A DNA stretch of 12,226 nucleotides from Euperipatoides rowelli (Eukaryota; Onychophora; Udeonychophora; Euonychophora; Peripatopsidae). Under the pieces are notes generated by a model. The model did no database searches. It saw only the letters and a program-made list of their open reading frames with translations, and was not told the DNA's origin. The stretch lies in NCBI GenBank assembly GCA_003024985.2, contig PXIH01S0027470.1; one strand, written 5' to 3'. Below, in pieces: positions 1-8,065 of this stretch (position 1 is the stretch's first letter; each line of letters begins with the position of its first letter). The position numbers and the translations under genes are program-made.

Positions 1-452
1 AAATATGTGTAATCTCCTGTTACTGCAGTCGTCAAAATAATCCAAAATAGATAGCTGATAGCTAAGAAATATCACAACACAAGTGACTTTAAGAATATAT
101 ACTAGATGGCTCTGTAGTCAAATCTTGTTTTTTTAATTTCAAATGTTATTTAGAAAGAGCCGTAATTTAGCTTTAAAACAAGCCACCACACNTGTTTCTA
201 AGTTGGATAGAACTCGAGTTATTAAAATTTTTGTAGAAAATAGAAATTATTATTATTATTATTATTTTTTTTTTACTTTTTAAACTTCTGATAGACGATA
301 TCGGCAGCATATATTTCTGATTTACCCGATGAATAGACTACTTGGGTTTTTTTAAAAGAGGATCGTGACTATGTTTAAGTTTAAATTATTAATTTTTCCA
401 ATTTAATTATTATTCTAATGGCGAATAATTTCATGAGAAATAAAAAAAAAAG
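1..452. other. AT-rich stretch without a recognised gene
   Basis: I see no coding signal here on either strand. The stretch is AT-rich and holds an (ATT)n run followed by a poly-T tract at about 246-274, plus an ambiguous base at 192. A short 'tagatggctctg' near 110 weakly resembles the 'tagatggcgctg' core of the repeat at the right end of the window. The similarity is too short to call a copy. Confidence 0.6.
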
Positions 453-548
453 TTTCCAGGGAGGCCGGCTCCAATTTGAGGCCGCAGGCGGCCACCTTTA
501 CGGCCTTATGAAAAAACCTTATGAAAAAACCGGCTCTGAAACAACTGT
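453..548. repeat. GC-rich island with palindrome and duplications, unknown repeat
   Basis: This is an abrupt GC-rich patch in otherwise AT-rich DNA. It holds the palindrome ggccgc-ag-gcggcc (480-493), a perfect tandem duplication of 'ccttatgaaaaaa' (504-516 and 517-529), and a direct repeat of 'ccggctc' at 465-471 and 530-536 that brackets most of the patch. No protein-coding signal is visible. It could be the end of a short interspersed element or a transposon fragment. I do not recognise the family. Confidence 0.45.
504..529. repeat. Perfect 13-bp tandem duplication
   Basis: The 13-mer 'ccttatgaaaaaa' occurs twice without a gap or mismatch. It lies inside the GC-rich island and is consistent with a recent replication-slippage duplication. 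Confidence 0.85.
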
Positions 549-587
549 AGCTGATTTAGTACAGGTTGCAGTAAGAATTAATGTATA

Positions 588-1200
588 TTTATAACTAAGC
601 TTACTTAAATCATATTAAGTAGCAAAGGACAAATTAATTATTTTTTTTAAATAAATCTGCATTGCAAAATAATTATTATGTGGCCTATCCCACATATACT
701 GTAAGTAAACATATTAATTCATACTTAAGGCTACATTAATTATATTAAGTGGCAAAGCACAAATAAATTATTTTTCTTTATAAAAATCAGTACTGTATAA
801 TTAATTATGTAGCCTACCCTACATATACAGTAAGTAATANTATCATTTTATACCTAGGCCTATTCTAATTGTATTAAAATGGCAAACAAACATAAAGTTT
901 CTTTAACAATATTGTATAAATCAGTTATGTAGCCTACCCTACATATACTGTAAGTAATTATATTAATTCATACCTAAGCCTACATTAATTATATTAAGTG
1001 GCAAAGCACAAATAAATTATTTTTCATAAAAATCAGTACAGTATATTTAATTATGTAGAAACCCTACATATACAGTAAGTAATTGTTTTAATTATACCAA
1101 AGCCTATTCTAATCATATTAAAATGGCAAAGCATAAATAAAGTATTTTTTTATAAATCAGTTTGTCTCAATAAAAAAAATAGCCTACTTTATATAGACTT
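588..1200. repeat. Tandem array of ~125-bp monomers with A/B higher-order structure
   Basis: Monomers can be phased on a conserved box of the form tatgtag-N5/6-ctacata followed by 'tac(t/a)gtaagtaa'. Boxes start at 677, 806, 926 and 1052, with a degenerate one near 1176, giving spacings of 129, 120, 126 and about 124 bp. A partial monomer precedes the first box (about 588-676). Monomers at 677 and 926 (type A) share 'attaagtggcaaagcac' and 'cctacattaattatatt'. Monomers at 806 and 1052 (type B) instead share 'attaaaatggcaaa' and 'gcctattctaat'. The real repeat is therefore an A-B dimer of 246-249 bp. The leading partial copy looks A-like. There is no coding potential. It could be a minisatellite or an internal array of a larger mobile element. 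Confidence 0.85.
677..696. other. Hairpin box of tandem monomer 1 (G-C variant)
   Basis: The arms tatgtgg (677-683) and ccacata (690-696) pair perfectly around a 6-base loop. The boxes at 806-825 and 926-945 have tatgtag and ctacata around a 6-base loop, and the box at 1052-1070 has the same arms around a 5-base loop. Monomer 1 thus carries G682/C691 where the others carry A/T, a substitution on both sides that keeps the pairing. Confidence 0.7.
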
Positions 1201-1313
1201 TAAACATTATAGTAAAATTAATTCTGTGTTATCTTTATTTATAATTTAAATTGTAATGTAGAAATCAATATCACTTTGTCATAATCTGGGCATTACATAA
1301 ACTGTAGCCTATA

Positions 1314-1321
1314 CTGTAGAG
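1314..1321. repeat. Left 8-bp target-site duplication of the hAT element
   Basis: The 8-mer 'ctgtagag' lies directly outside the left terminal inverted repeat. It matches perfectly the 8-mer directly outside the right terminus (1758-1765). Eight-bp duplications are the rule for the hAT superfamily. Confidence 0.93.
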
Positions 1322-1757
1322 CAGTGGTTCCCAACCCTGTGCCCGCGGGCACCATGGCACACTTTGACTAATTTGTGTGTGCCCACCACTGTTCGACCAC
1401 AAAATGAAAGCTTGTTCATGTTAACTTGGCGGTGCCCAGATCCTATTGATTTAGATTGTGAGTCGTTAAGCAACCAATATTAGGCAGTTATTTTCTTATA
1501 AATCCATCTCTTTAATTCCACCATTTGTGCCAAGTTAATGCAGATGAACTTGAGTGCAATGCACACAGACGGTTGAATTGAGTAGTGGTGGGGATAGTTA
1601 GAGAATTGTCTAAATACAGGTGATACAATCCAGATTCTACTGCGTTTTTGACATCTGTGCATATATTTTCCTCATTATGGAAAATATAGATGGTGCCCGC
1701 CACTCTATATGGTATTTTAGAATGTGCTCTTGGGTATAAAAACGTTGGGAACCCCTG
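1322..1757. mobile_element. Complete 436-bp non-autonomous hAT element
   Basis: The left end begins cagtggttcccaacc. The reverse complement of the right end begins caggggttcccaacg, so the terminal inverted repeats are about 14 bp with one internal mismatch. A perfect 8-bp duplication 'ctgtagag' flanks the element. End sequence and duplication length together place it in the hAT superfamily. Near the left end is a perfect 14-bp palindrome, gtgcccgcgggcac (1339-1352). The motif GTGCCC recurs at about 1379, 1432 and 1693, as expected of subterminal transposase-binding repeats (inference). An internal inverted repeat pairs ttaacttggc (1421-1430) with gccaagttaa (1529-1538). At 436 bp it cannot encode a transposase, and the two short minus-strand frames inside it (1480-1703) match no family I know. 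It would depend on a transposase encoded elsewhere. Confidence 0.93.
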
Positions 1758-1765
1758 CTGTAGAG
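1758..1765. repeat. Right 8-bp target-site duplication of the hAT element
   Basis: This is 'ctgtagag', identical to 1314-1321 and directly adjoining the right terminus '...gggaacccctg'. Confidence 0.93.
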
Positions 1766-2039
1766 ACTAAAAATATTATAATTTTCNTTCACATTATCCT
1801 ATTTTATATTTTTAAAATGATAATGAAAAAATACATAAATTGTCAATAATAAGGTTTCACAAATTATTATTTTATATATAAAATGACTATACTCATATTA
1901 AAGTTTTGTTTAGCCTATCATTATTTAGGGTAATATCATGCATTCATTTTTGTTAATTATATTATTTCTACTATGTACTGTATATTAATATTATTTTATA
2001 TATCAATACAGCACCAGTTTCATATCATTTCTTAATATA
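1766..2039. other. AT-rich spacer between hAT element and LINE
   Basis: No coding signal or repeat of known type is visible. It lies where the C-terminal part of ORF2 and the 3' UTR of the adjacent minus-strand LINE would be expected, but I cannot read RT C-terminal sequence or a clear 3' tail in it. It holds an ambiguous base at 1787 (another lies just beyond, at 2044). Confidence 0.5.
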
Positions 2040-4179
2040 AATANAATTATTTAATACCATGCCAACTAGCATATGTTATGTTGGTAAAATTTTTAATTAA
2101 TTCCATAGCTGTTTTGGTCTTTTGCATATCATTACAGAAAACAACAAGGTTATCCACATAAGCAAGGACTTTGATAGGAATTTTCAGATTATGAACATAA
2201 GCCAGGTAAATTGTCATCAAAGTAAAAAAGTAATGAGTTAAGATATAGAGCTAAGAGGGCATTCACTCAAGGGGAAAACTGTGTGATGCCTCTTTTAATA
2301 TTAAAACTTACTGTAGAAATAAAATTTTATGTTGATAGTAGCGGATTTTAATAATTGCATTTGTTAAAAAATTGTCTTTTAAATTTGTCCTAATTTAGTT
2401 AATTAAGTGGTCAATATTCACAGAGTCATAGGCTTTGTGGATATCAATGAATAGTGCAATGCGTTGTTCACTTTTATAATTTTTGAATTTTGTGCCTATT
2501 TCCTAACGGATGAATAATTTTATTTAATATAGGAAAAAGTGTGTAGTTAAGTATGGAGACAAAAGTTTTTGTATCAATATTCTCAAAATTGATTGGTCAG
2601 ATATTGTTAAGGTTAGTAGTGTAGGGAAGCACAAGAGGTGGGTGTGTATGTTCTCCTCTTTGTCAAATAGAACAAAATGTGATTACAGTAAATGCTCAAT
2701 TGACCTATCCAATTGTGTTGAGACCACTAATTAAATAAATGATAAAATATTGGAATAAATAAATATTGAAATTTTTGTATAATCTTTGGTGTGAGGCCAT
2801 ATGGTCCTGTGATGGGGGGGGGGGTCACTTGTTAGTTTTGGAAATCACAGCTTTTATATTCACAAGAGTAATAAATATAGGTCGAGAAGAAGCATTGTCC
2901 AATATTGGGTATGGTGGCCTGGGGATATTAAAGTTGACTCAAATGTCTGTGTGTTTTGGAAGAGTTCCTTGAAATATCCATAAAAGAACTCACCTTTATC
3001 ATGACCTGACAAAAGTTCATGATGATATTTTATGGCAGTAATTTTTTATTATTTTTGACTTTTTGGAGGGTTTTTGAAGTTATGAGAGCAGTAAGTTCAT
3101 GCTTCGGTAGAAAAATATCTCTTATTTTTTATATTTAATTAGTTCAATCTCATCTTCTTGTATTTTATTTAGTTCTTTTTTATGTATTAAATAGTATATT
3201 ATTTCCCATATTTGATGTATTCATGGTTTTGATGGCTCTTGTGTAAAAGTGGCCTCTATTCTTATTATTGATAGTGAAACTCTTGTTTAAAAGTAGTAGT
3301 TTGAGTAAAAGTTTTTTTTTTTTTTTAAACTAGCATTCATGTTGAATGAATATTATAGGGTTTACTAAGTGCCTTTGCTAGGATAGCATATTCAGTTGTA
3401 AATATCTATTGTAAATGGTAGGGCAGGGAGTTTAATGTGAAAAAAATTGTGCCATAGCAGAGCTTGTGTTACGGTTCATGATTAGCTTCATCTGGATAAA
3501 AACTGCAAGGTGGTCCGAAAACTGCACAAAAATGGGAGAATATTTGGATGAAGTTTCTAGAGGTCTCGATAGGAAACAGTAGTTAATTCTTAAACTGGAT
3601 TTGGAAGAGAAATGAGTTGGCTGATTCTCCTTGTCATGATGGATTGCTATATCCATAATATTAGTGTGTAATCTAAAGTACATACCCCAGTGGGGTTGAT
3701 TGAAAATTTGGTATATTAAAATCCCCAGCTAGGATAAATTAGTGGTTTGGATAAGAAATAATGTTATTTTCTTATTTGCTGAAATAGGCTGTTGTGGATT
3801 GATTATAATGTTTCCAAATAAGTTGATCAATAAGTATGTGGTGGTGAAGAGAAAAACTTCACATATGAGAAGTCTAGAGGTGGATACTAAAATTTTTGGG
3901 GAACAAGAGATCAAACTAGCTTTAATAGCAATCAAAACTCCAAGTATGGATTTAGGAGAAAATGTGGTCCATTTCACCCATGGGCTATTATAAGATAAAG
4001 CAATCTTTGTTTCCTGGGGAAAAGCTATCCAAACATTCTTCCTAATTAGGAAGGAATTAAGAATATATTATTTTTGTAGATTTTTTGATGCCCTGAATGT
4101 TTACAGTTAAAATATGAAGGTCAGCTAGTGTAGAGGTGTCATGATTGGGTTGGAATGCTATCCTCTCTTTCCCCTTCAT
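2040..4179 (-). pseudogene. LINE ORF2: APE endonuclease plus reverse transcriptase, broken
   Basis: A possible start is the ATG at 4179-4177. The endonuclease begins with 'DLHILTVNIQGIKK' (4122-4081), then QETKI (4016-4002, catalytic Glu), AGDFNIP with GDFN at 3726-3715, and FSDHLAV with SDH at 3518-3510. All three signature motifs are intact. A linker follows with the lysine-rich 'KKELNKIQEDEIELIKYKK'. The RT shows a degraded GPDG-like box (ITGPYGLTPKII), 'KTFVSILNYTLFPILNKII', motif A FIDIHKAYDSV (2451-2419), motif B as RGITQFSP-stop, and motif C AYVDNLVVF (2163-2137), where YADD has become YVDN. About 2.1 kb remains, against roughly 2.7-3 kb expected for the family. Stops, frameshifts and an 11-base G run (2814-2824) break the frame. 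The product would nick the target DNA and copy the RNA there, but this copy cannot. Confidence 0.88.
4038..4053. repeat. 16-bp perfect palindrome
   Basis: cttcctaattaggaag is its own reverse complement. It falls in the N-terminal part of the LINE endonuclease, between the 'NIQGIKK' and QETKI segments, and probably has no function of its own. Confidence 0.7.
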
Positions 4180-4558
4180 CCATGCTATATTGTCATCAGA
4201 AAATAGGGAGTCTTCATATTCAGAGCTAGAAGATTTGTCATTATTAGCAGCATATTTATTTTTTTAGTCCATTTTAATAGTTTGTTAGTTGGATGCACCT
4301 CTGGATGATTCCTGAGGACATAAGTTTTTGTAGATTTCTGTACTTGGCTTTTTTGTATTTTTCAATTTTTGAGCTTTCATTTTGGTCTTTTTCCTTTCTG
4401 ATTTTCCCTATATATTTTCTAGAGAATCTTGATTTTCAGTGGGATTAGAGGGCTGCTGGAGTTCATCAACAGTAAAAAGAGGAGTCAAATCCTTATGATT
4501 ATTATTTATTGATAACAGCTGTGTAGACCCATTATCAATAGATCTTGAGATATGGGCA

Positions 4559-4601
4559 AGGGCTCTTCCATTTTATCAGGAAGATAAAATGGAAGAGCCC
4601 T
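4559..4601. repeat. Perfect hairpin: 19-bp arms, 5-base loop, inside LINE ORF1
   Basis: The left arm agggctcttccattttatc (4559-4577) is exactly complementary to the right arm (4583-4601), with the loop 'aggaa'. Perfect arms in a copy that has otherwise accumulated many mutations suggest a recent event. Inference: a template-switch mutation during replication that rewrote one arm from the other. The stem is too short for a typical animal microRNA precursor. Confidence 0.9.
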
Positions 4602-4803
4602 AGAGTTCTAGAGACTGAGAACCTAAGTCTGTAGAGCTATTATTAGCATCCATTAAGGAGGGAGAACATGACATAGTGTTATCCTTGGGTTGATTAGACA
4701 ATCTATTGGCAAAGTATAATAAATTTGAGTCGTCATGTAATTTTCCCAATATCAGGGACCAATCTTATGTCCTTGTAGATAACTTAGCTGTATAAGTCTG
4801 TTT

Positions 4804-4899
4804 GCAAGTATGTTGAATGTTTCTCAGGCCTTTACATTGTGGACAGAATTTCATTTGACATTCAGACATAAGGTCCTTGTTGCTTTCACATCTAAAACA
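4804..4899 (-). other. Two degraded zinc knuckles in LINE ORF1
   Basis: The first knuckle reads C-FR-C-ESNK-D-LMSE-C and the second C-PQ-C-KGLR-N-IQHT-C. The pattern CX2CX4HX4C is met at all six cysteines, but the histidine is replaced in both. Each change needs a single substitution from a His codon (CAY to GAY or AAY). Confidence 0.85.
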
Positions 4900-5600
4900 A
4901 ATATTTGTTTGTGAGTGAATGTGAAGGAAAATACATGTGCTTTATTTGATAAAATAGGGTAAATCCATTACAGTGCAGTAATTTTTAAGTTTAAAATGAA
5001 TAATAGTTTGCCCAGTAGCACATGGCTTTCCATTTGGCTTTTGTAGATTTTCAGGTGATAAAAGTTATATGGTGTCCAAATGTTCTAAGAGGTATTCCTT
5101 TAATGTTGCAACATGGATTTTCTCAATTATAATTTTTGTAATCAAATTTTTATTTGCTTGAGGAATGAAATAGAGATTAATACCATTGTTTTGGTGTGAA
5201 ACATTTTGGATAATACCTGATTCCATTGGGGAGGTAAACTGGATGTAATAAAATGATGGATTGTGCAATTGGTAAAGAGATTCAATGTTATTAATTGGAG
5301 ATATATAAGCTGTTTTAAAATTCATTGTATGTCAATTGAAATGAATTTCAGATTATTAAATGCAGAGAAGATAACAATATTTGGTACCATTTGAAACTGT
5401 AATTGATTTGTCCAGTAAAACAAAGCTGTCTAAAATTTGATTTGATTTTGTGCTTGTTCATCATTAGAAAAAATGTTTGAGTGGTTTACAGAGGGCCTAT
5501 GAGTTAATATAGGTTTTGAGTCACCCCACATGTTTTACTAGGAAAATTTACTTAAAACTCTTTTACAAAATACCCAAAAAGGGTACACTTACTTAAAAAG

Positions 5601-5729
5601 GTATTAAAATTGTGAGGCCCAGTTTATGGAGGTGTCCCGAAGAGGATACACAATGCAAAACATCCCAAAATAGATTCTTAGATCTGAACTTTGGGCACAT
5701 TAGAATGAATGTCACCTGGTGGAAAACAC
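5601..5729. other. Stretch upstream of the LINE, unassigned
   Basis: This is less AT-rich than its surroundings ('gtgaggcccagtttatggaggtgtcccg'-like composition) and contains a 60-codon plus-strand frame ending in the CA repeat. It has no family resemblance I can see. It may be LINE 5' UTR or unrelated flank. Confidence 0.35.
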
Positions 5730-5759
5730 CCCACCCCCCCCACACACACACACACACAC
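5729..5759. repeat. C-rich tract and (CA)n microsatellite
   Basis: A cytosine-rich stretch (about 5729-5740) runs directly into ten CA units (5740-5759). It is simple sequence, and the only GC-rich spot in this part of the window. Confidence 0.9.
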
Positions 5760-6881
5760 TAAGTATAGCAAGCTATCTGTTGACAAGTAATTAAATAGAG
5801 TCAATCTATTAAAAATAAATAAATAGAGTATCTATGTTCCTCAAATTACAAAGTAATATTTGTTGTATCAAATCATATTTATTTAAGTCAGTCAATATTA
5901 TAGTAACATACACATTTTATATTTTATTTATTTATTTATTATTATTATTTTTTTTGTAAATAAAATGTCTCTGAAGATAGATTATGACTTTTGTTTTCAA
6001 CTATTTTTCATAATTTTACATTCGTCTATATTAACTATAAAGTCGATCTCATCATTATTTTATACAAATTTTAACTACCTCTAATTCATTGCAATGTGCT
6101 TCATCTGAAGGGCAGGATCTGCAACCAACCTGCATGCCTTCTTCGTCTCAGCCCTAAATAGGTACATTTCTCATAGAAAAAACTTTAATGATATATTATT
6201 AATCTAAAAAAAACTTCCCTTATGTAATGACCTCTAAAGAAATGCAGAGGTATTGCAACCACAGAGACCAAGCTCCCTCCCCATTGTATATGTCAAGAAG
6301 CAGTTGAATGTCAGTGTTGGTTACCTTACAAAATTTTTCTCATTAGTTTTTTATTTAAGACCTCTGTCTCCTTAATTAAAAATCTGGTGAGAAAAAACTT
6401 TAGTTTCTTATAAATTCATACATGTTTTTGTCTGAGTCCCATTTCTCACAATAATTTGAGATTTTTGCAGGGTTAATATAAAATTAAGGAGCACACATCA
6501 AAATATATAAGCAATATTATTGTACTAGAATAACATAGTTGCATATAATGGCTCATGCTGTACTAAGTAATGTGAAGTTTATTTATTTTTTTACTACTTG
6601 AATCTATCTCACAATCAATCAAGCCCAACGTTTTGGAAGATTAGATACTTAATATAACCTTGAACTAACCTGCCAAACAAGAATGTGAAGTTTATCAAAG
6701 CTTTAACACCTTTCAATGTAAATAAAAAAAAATGTATTATGCAGAGAAAGATGAAGTGAAGGTGTTACCTATTAAACTATTACCCTTATTACAGTACTCT
6801 ATACAAGTAAACAGTATCTACATTCCTTAATAAATGAGAAGATTTAAATATTAAGATATTAGACTGATTGGTTTAAAATTT
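5760..6881. other. AT-rich stretch without a recognised gene
   Basis: All frames are heavily interrupted on both strands. It contains a (TTTA)n/(TTA)n/poly-T tract at about 5915-5955. A slightly GC-richer patch at about 6100-6160 and another near 6240-6320 could be decayed repeat or gene fragments, but neither matches a family I know. The 14-mer 'aatgtgaagtttat' occurs twice, near 6571 and 6683. Confidence 0.45.
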
Positions 6882-6921
6882 TTGTTTTAACTGTTGATCA
6901 TGATATCAACAGTTAAAACAA
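6882..6921. repeat. Perfect hairpin: 17-bp arms, 6-base loop
   Basis: ttgttttaactgttgat (6882-6898) is exactly complementary to atcaacagttaaaacaa (6905-6921), with the loop 'catgat'. It lies in unassigned AT-rich DNA. It has no poly-T run and no gene context that would suggest a terminator. A template-switch mutation or the remnant of a small inverted-repeat element are both possible. Confidence 0.9.
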
Positions 6922-7440
6922 CTAAGCAACTAAAACTTAAAAAAAAACAAAAAAACATTATATTTGGACTAAATGAGAGTTATAAATACATTTAGAGCCT
7001 AAAAACTATTTAATGATACCAAAAAACTGTAGAAAGTAATTATAATAACATACTATCTGGAAATAGGCAATATTTAGGGTTTAATAAAAGAGAGAATATT
7101 TGATGTAACTGAATAGATTTATCAGGAAATTCAACAATATTATACAAAGGATTTGGTTGGGATGAGGGATAATGAAATTGATAGGTTATGATATAGATAA
7201 TAACATATTGTAACAAGAATTTAGCTAAATGGTTGGCATCAATCAATATGAATTTTTATATAGAAATTTATCAATATATTATGAGGTTTTGTAAATTTAG
7301 CATTAAGTTAAGGTTAATTTGTATTTTTTCAAAAGTTTTAGGGGTGAATAACTATGATTTTAATATGAAAGGAAGATCTATTACTTAAAATGATGAATTT
7401 CTATCAGGGGTTCATCCTTTTTATTTAATAAATTTTTTAT
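6922..7440. other. AT-rich stretch, one short unassigned frame
   Basis: A 68-codon minus-strand frame at 7246-7040 has no motif I recognise. Its composition is what AT-rich DNA gives by chance (many Ile, Leu, Tyr, Phe). Nothing else is supported. Confidence 0.4.
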
Positions 7441-7520
7441 TATTTTTTTTTAAAAAAAAATACTGTTTAACTCAATGTTTGCAAAAAAAAAAATGTTTTG
7501 AATTTTAGATTTTTTTTTTT
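7441..7520. repeat. Homopolymer cluster with a 22-bp T/A palindrome
   Basis: At 7441-7462, ta-T9-A9-ta forms a perfect palindrome. An 11-base A run (7483-7493) and an 11-base T run (7510-7520) follow and could pair as a second hairpin. This is simple sequence, prone to slippage and sequencing error. Confidence 0.75.
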
Positions 7521-8065
7521 CTCTCTGACTGATCGGATATATTAAAACAATCATTGGGTAGTGGATTGGATTAGATTAACTGTATAATAACAAATTTGGT
7601 GTTTATTAAAATTCTAACTATTTAGTTAATAGCATTTTGATGTGTGCTAAATAGACCTACATTATTTTAAATGCTTGTATAAAAAGTTTCAGGTCGTGAA
7701 AACAAGATGTTTATAATTTGACAAAGTTCAATTGAAGTTTAATAGGCATTTGGAACATGCTTAATTTTGGGAGTTAAACTATTTTCAAAATTCAATGCTT
7801 CAAACGATGCTCATTATTTCCTGAATGGAATGGTCTTTGATAAAAATAATTGTTAACAAGGCTTTGGAAGAAAATCTCTCATTAAATAGTTTATCATTGG
7901 CACTTATACTTCCAACTTCAGATCATTTAGGGCTATTTCTTAAGAGGGCAAGGATTATTAAGACTGGAAATTTTATATATATATATATATATATATTAAC
8001 AAACACATTTAATTGTTTGAAAATATTTAAATTTGGTAATTTAAAAAATTAAATTATTTTATTTA
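7521..8065. other. Unassigned DNA downstream of the gypsy fragment
   Basis: It holds a (TA)n microsatellite at 7974-7996. A minus-strand run of about 50 codons (about 7970-7810, read with one stop) and a 75-codon plus-strand frame at 7825-8052 overlap it. I could align neither to the parts of a gypsy element expected after the RT fragment (the YLDD box, thumb, RNase H). It may be a further decayed part of the same element. Confidence 0.35.
7974..7996. repeat. (TA)n microsatellite
   Basis: Uninterrupted TA alternation of 23 bases. Confidence 0.95.

Larger units (their letters stand above)
4180..5531 (-). pseudogene. LINE ORF1 (nucleic-acid-binding Gag-like protein), broken
   Basis: The likely start is the ATG at 5531-5529 (MWGDSKPILTHRPSV...), which is open for 34 codons before an in-frame TAG. 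A second frame, open from 5325 to 5065, continues the protein and includes 'KIIIEKIHVATLKEYLLEHL', resembling the segment upstream of the zinc knuckles in Jockey-type ORF1 proteins. Two knuckles follow at 4899-4804: CFRC...SEC (CX2CX9C) and CPQC...HTC. Both have the cysteines at the right spacing, but the expected histidine is Asp in the first and Asn in the second. Such proteins bind the element's RNA. The C-terminal part is polar, then serine-rich and acidic. Its boundary with ORF2 is uncertain, and 4179 is a plausible ORF2 Met. There are several stops and frameshifts. Confidence 0.82.
2040..5600 (-). mobile_element. Degenerate, nearly full-length Jockey/I/CR1-type LINE
   Basis: In the minus direction the order is a short putative 5' leader (about 5600-5532), ORF1 with two CCHC-like zinc knuckles, then ORF2 with an APE-type endonuclease followed by a reverse transcriptase. 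This is the standard layout of two-ORF APE-type non-LTR retrotransposons. Coding sequence is recognisable almost continuously for about 3.5 kb but needs many frame changes and contains many stops, so the copy is dead. Recognisable RT sequence ends shortly after catalytic motif C, so the end of ORF2 and the 3' UTR are lost or unreadable. The exact clade is not resolved by eye. An RT phylogeny would separate Jockey, I, CR1 and L2. Confidence 0.88.

Noticed and set aside
677-1070. Regularly spaced short palindromic repeats as a CRISPR array
   Set aside because: The sequences between the boxes are homologous to each other, not unique spacers, the period is about 125 bp, and there are no cas genes in this eukaryotic context.
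1480-1703. Two overlapping short minus-strand frames (60 and 63 codons)
   Set aside because: They lie wholly inside the 436-bp hAT element and show no transposase or other motif.
2766-2972. 68-codon plus-strand frame
   Set aside because: Antisense to the LINE ORF2 region between endonuclease and RT, whose minus-strand translation gives recognisable RT sequence.
3742-3993. 83-codon plus-strand frame
   Set aside because: Antisense shadow of the LINE endonuclease domain read on the minus strand.
4559-4601. Hairpin as a transcription terminator or microRNA precursor
   Set aside because: No T run follows, the context is a eukaryotic LINE, and 19 bp of stem is too short for a usual microRNA precursor.
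5612-5794. 60-codon plus-strand frame
   Set aside because: It runs through the C-rich and CA microsatellite, giving a low-complexity Pro/His/Thr tail, and has no family resemblance.
7040-7246. 68-codon minus-strand frame
   Set aside because: Composition typical of AT-rich chance frames, no motif, no supporting neighbour. A translated search could overturn this.
7700-7960. Possible continuation of the gypsy element (RNase H-like 'KIKHVPNA', about 7780)
   Set aside because: A single short resemblance without the flanking RNase H or 'DALSR'-type context, and in an unexpected position relative to the RT fragment.
7825-8052. 75-codon plus-strand frame
   Set aside because: It runs through the (TA)n microsatellite (Tyr-Ile repeats) and shows no domain.
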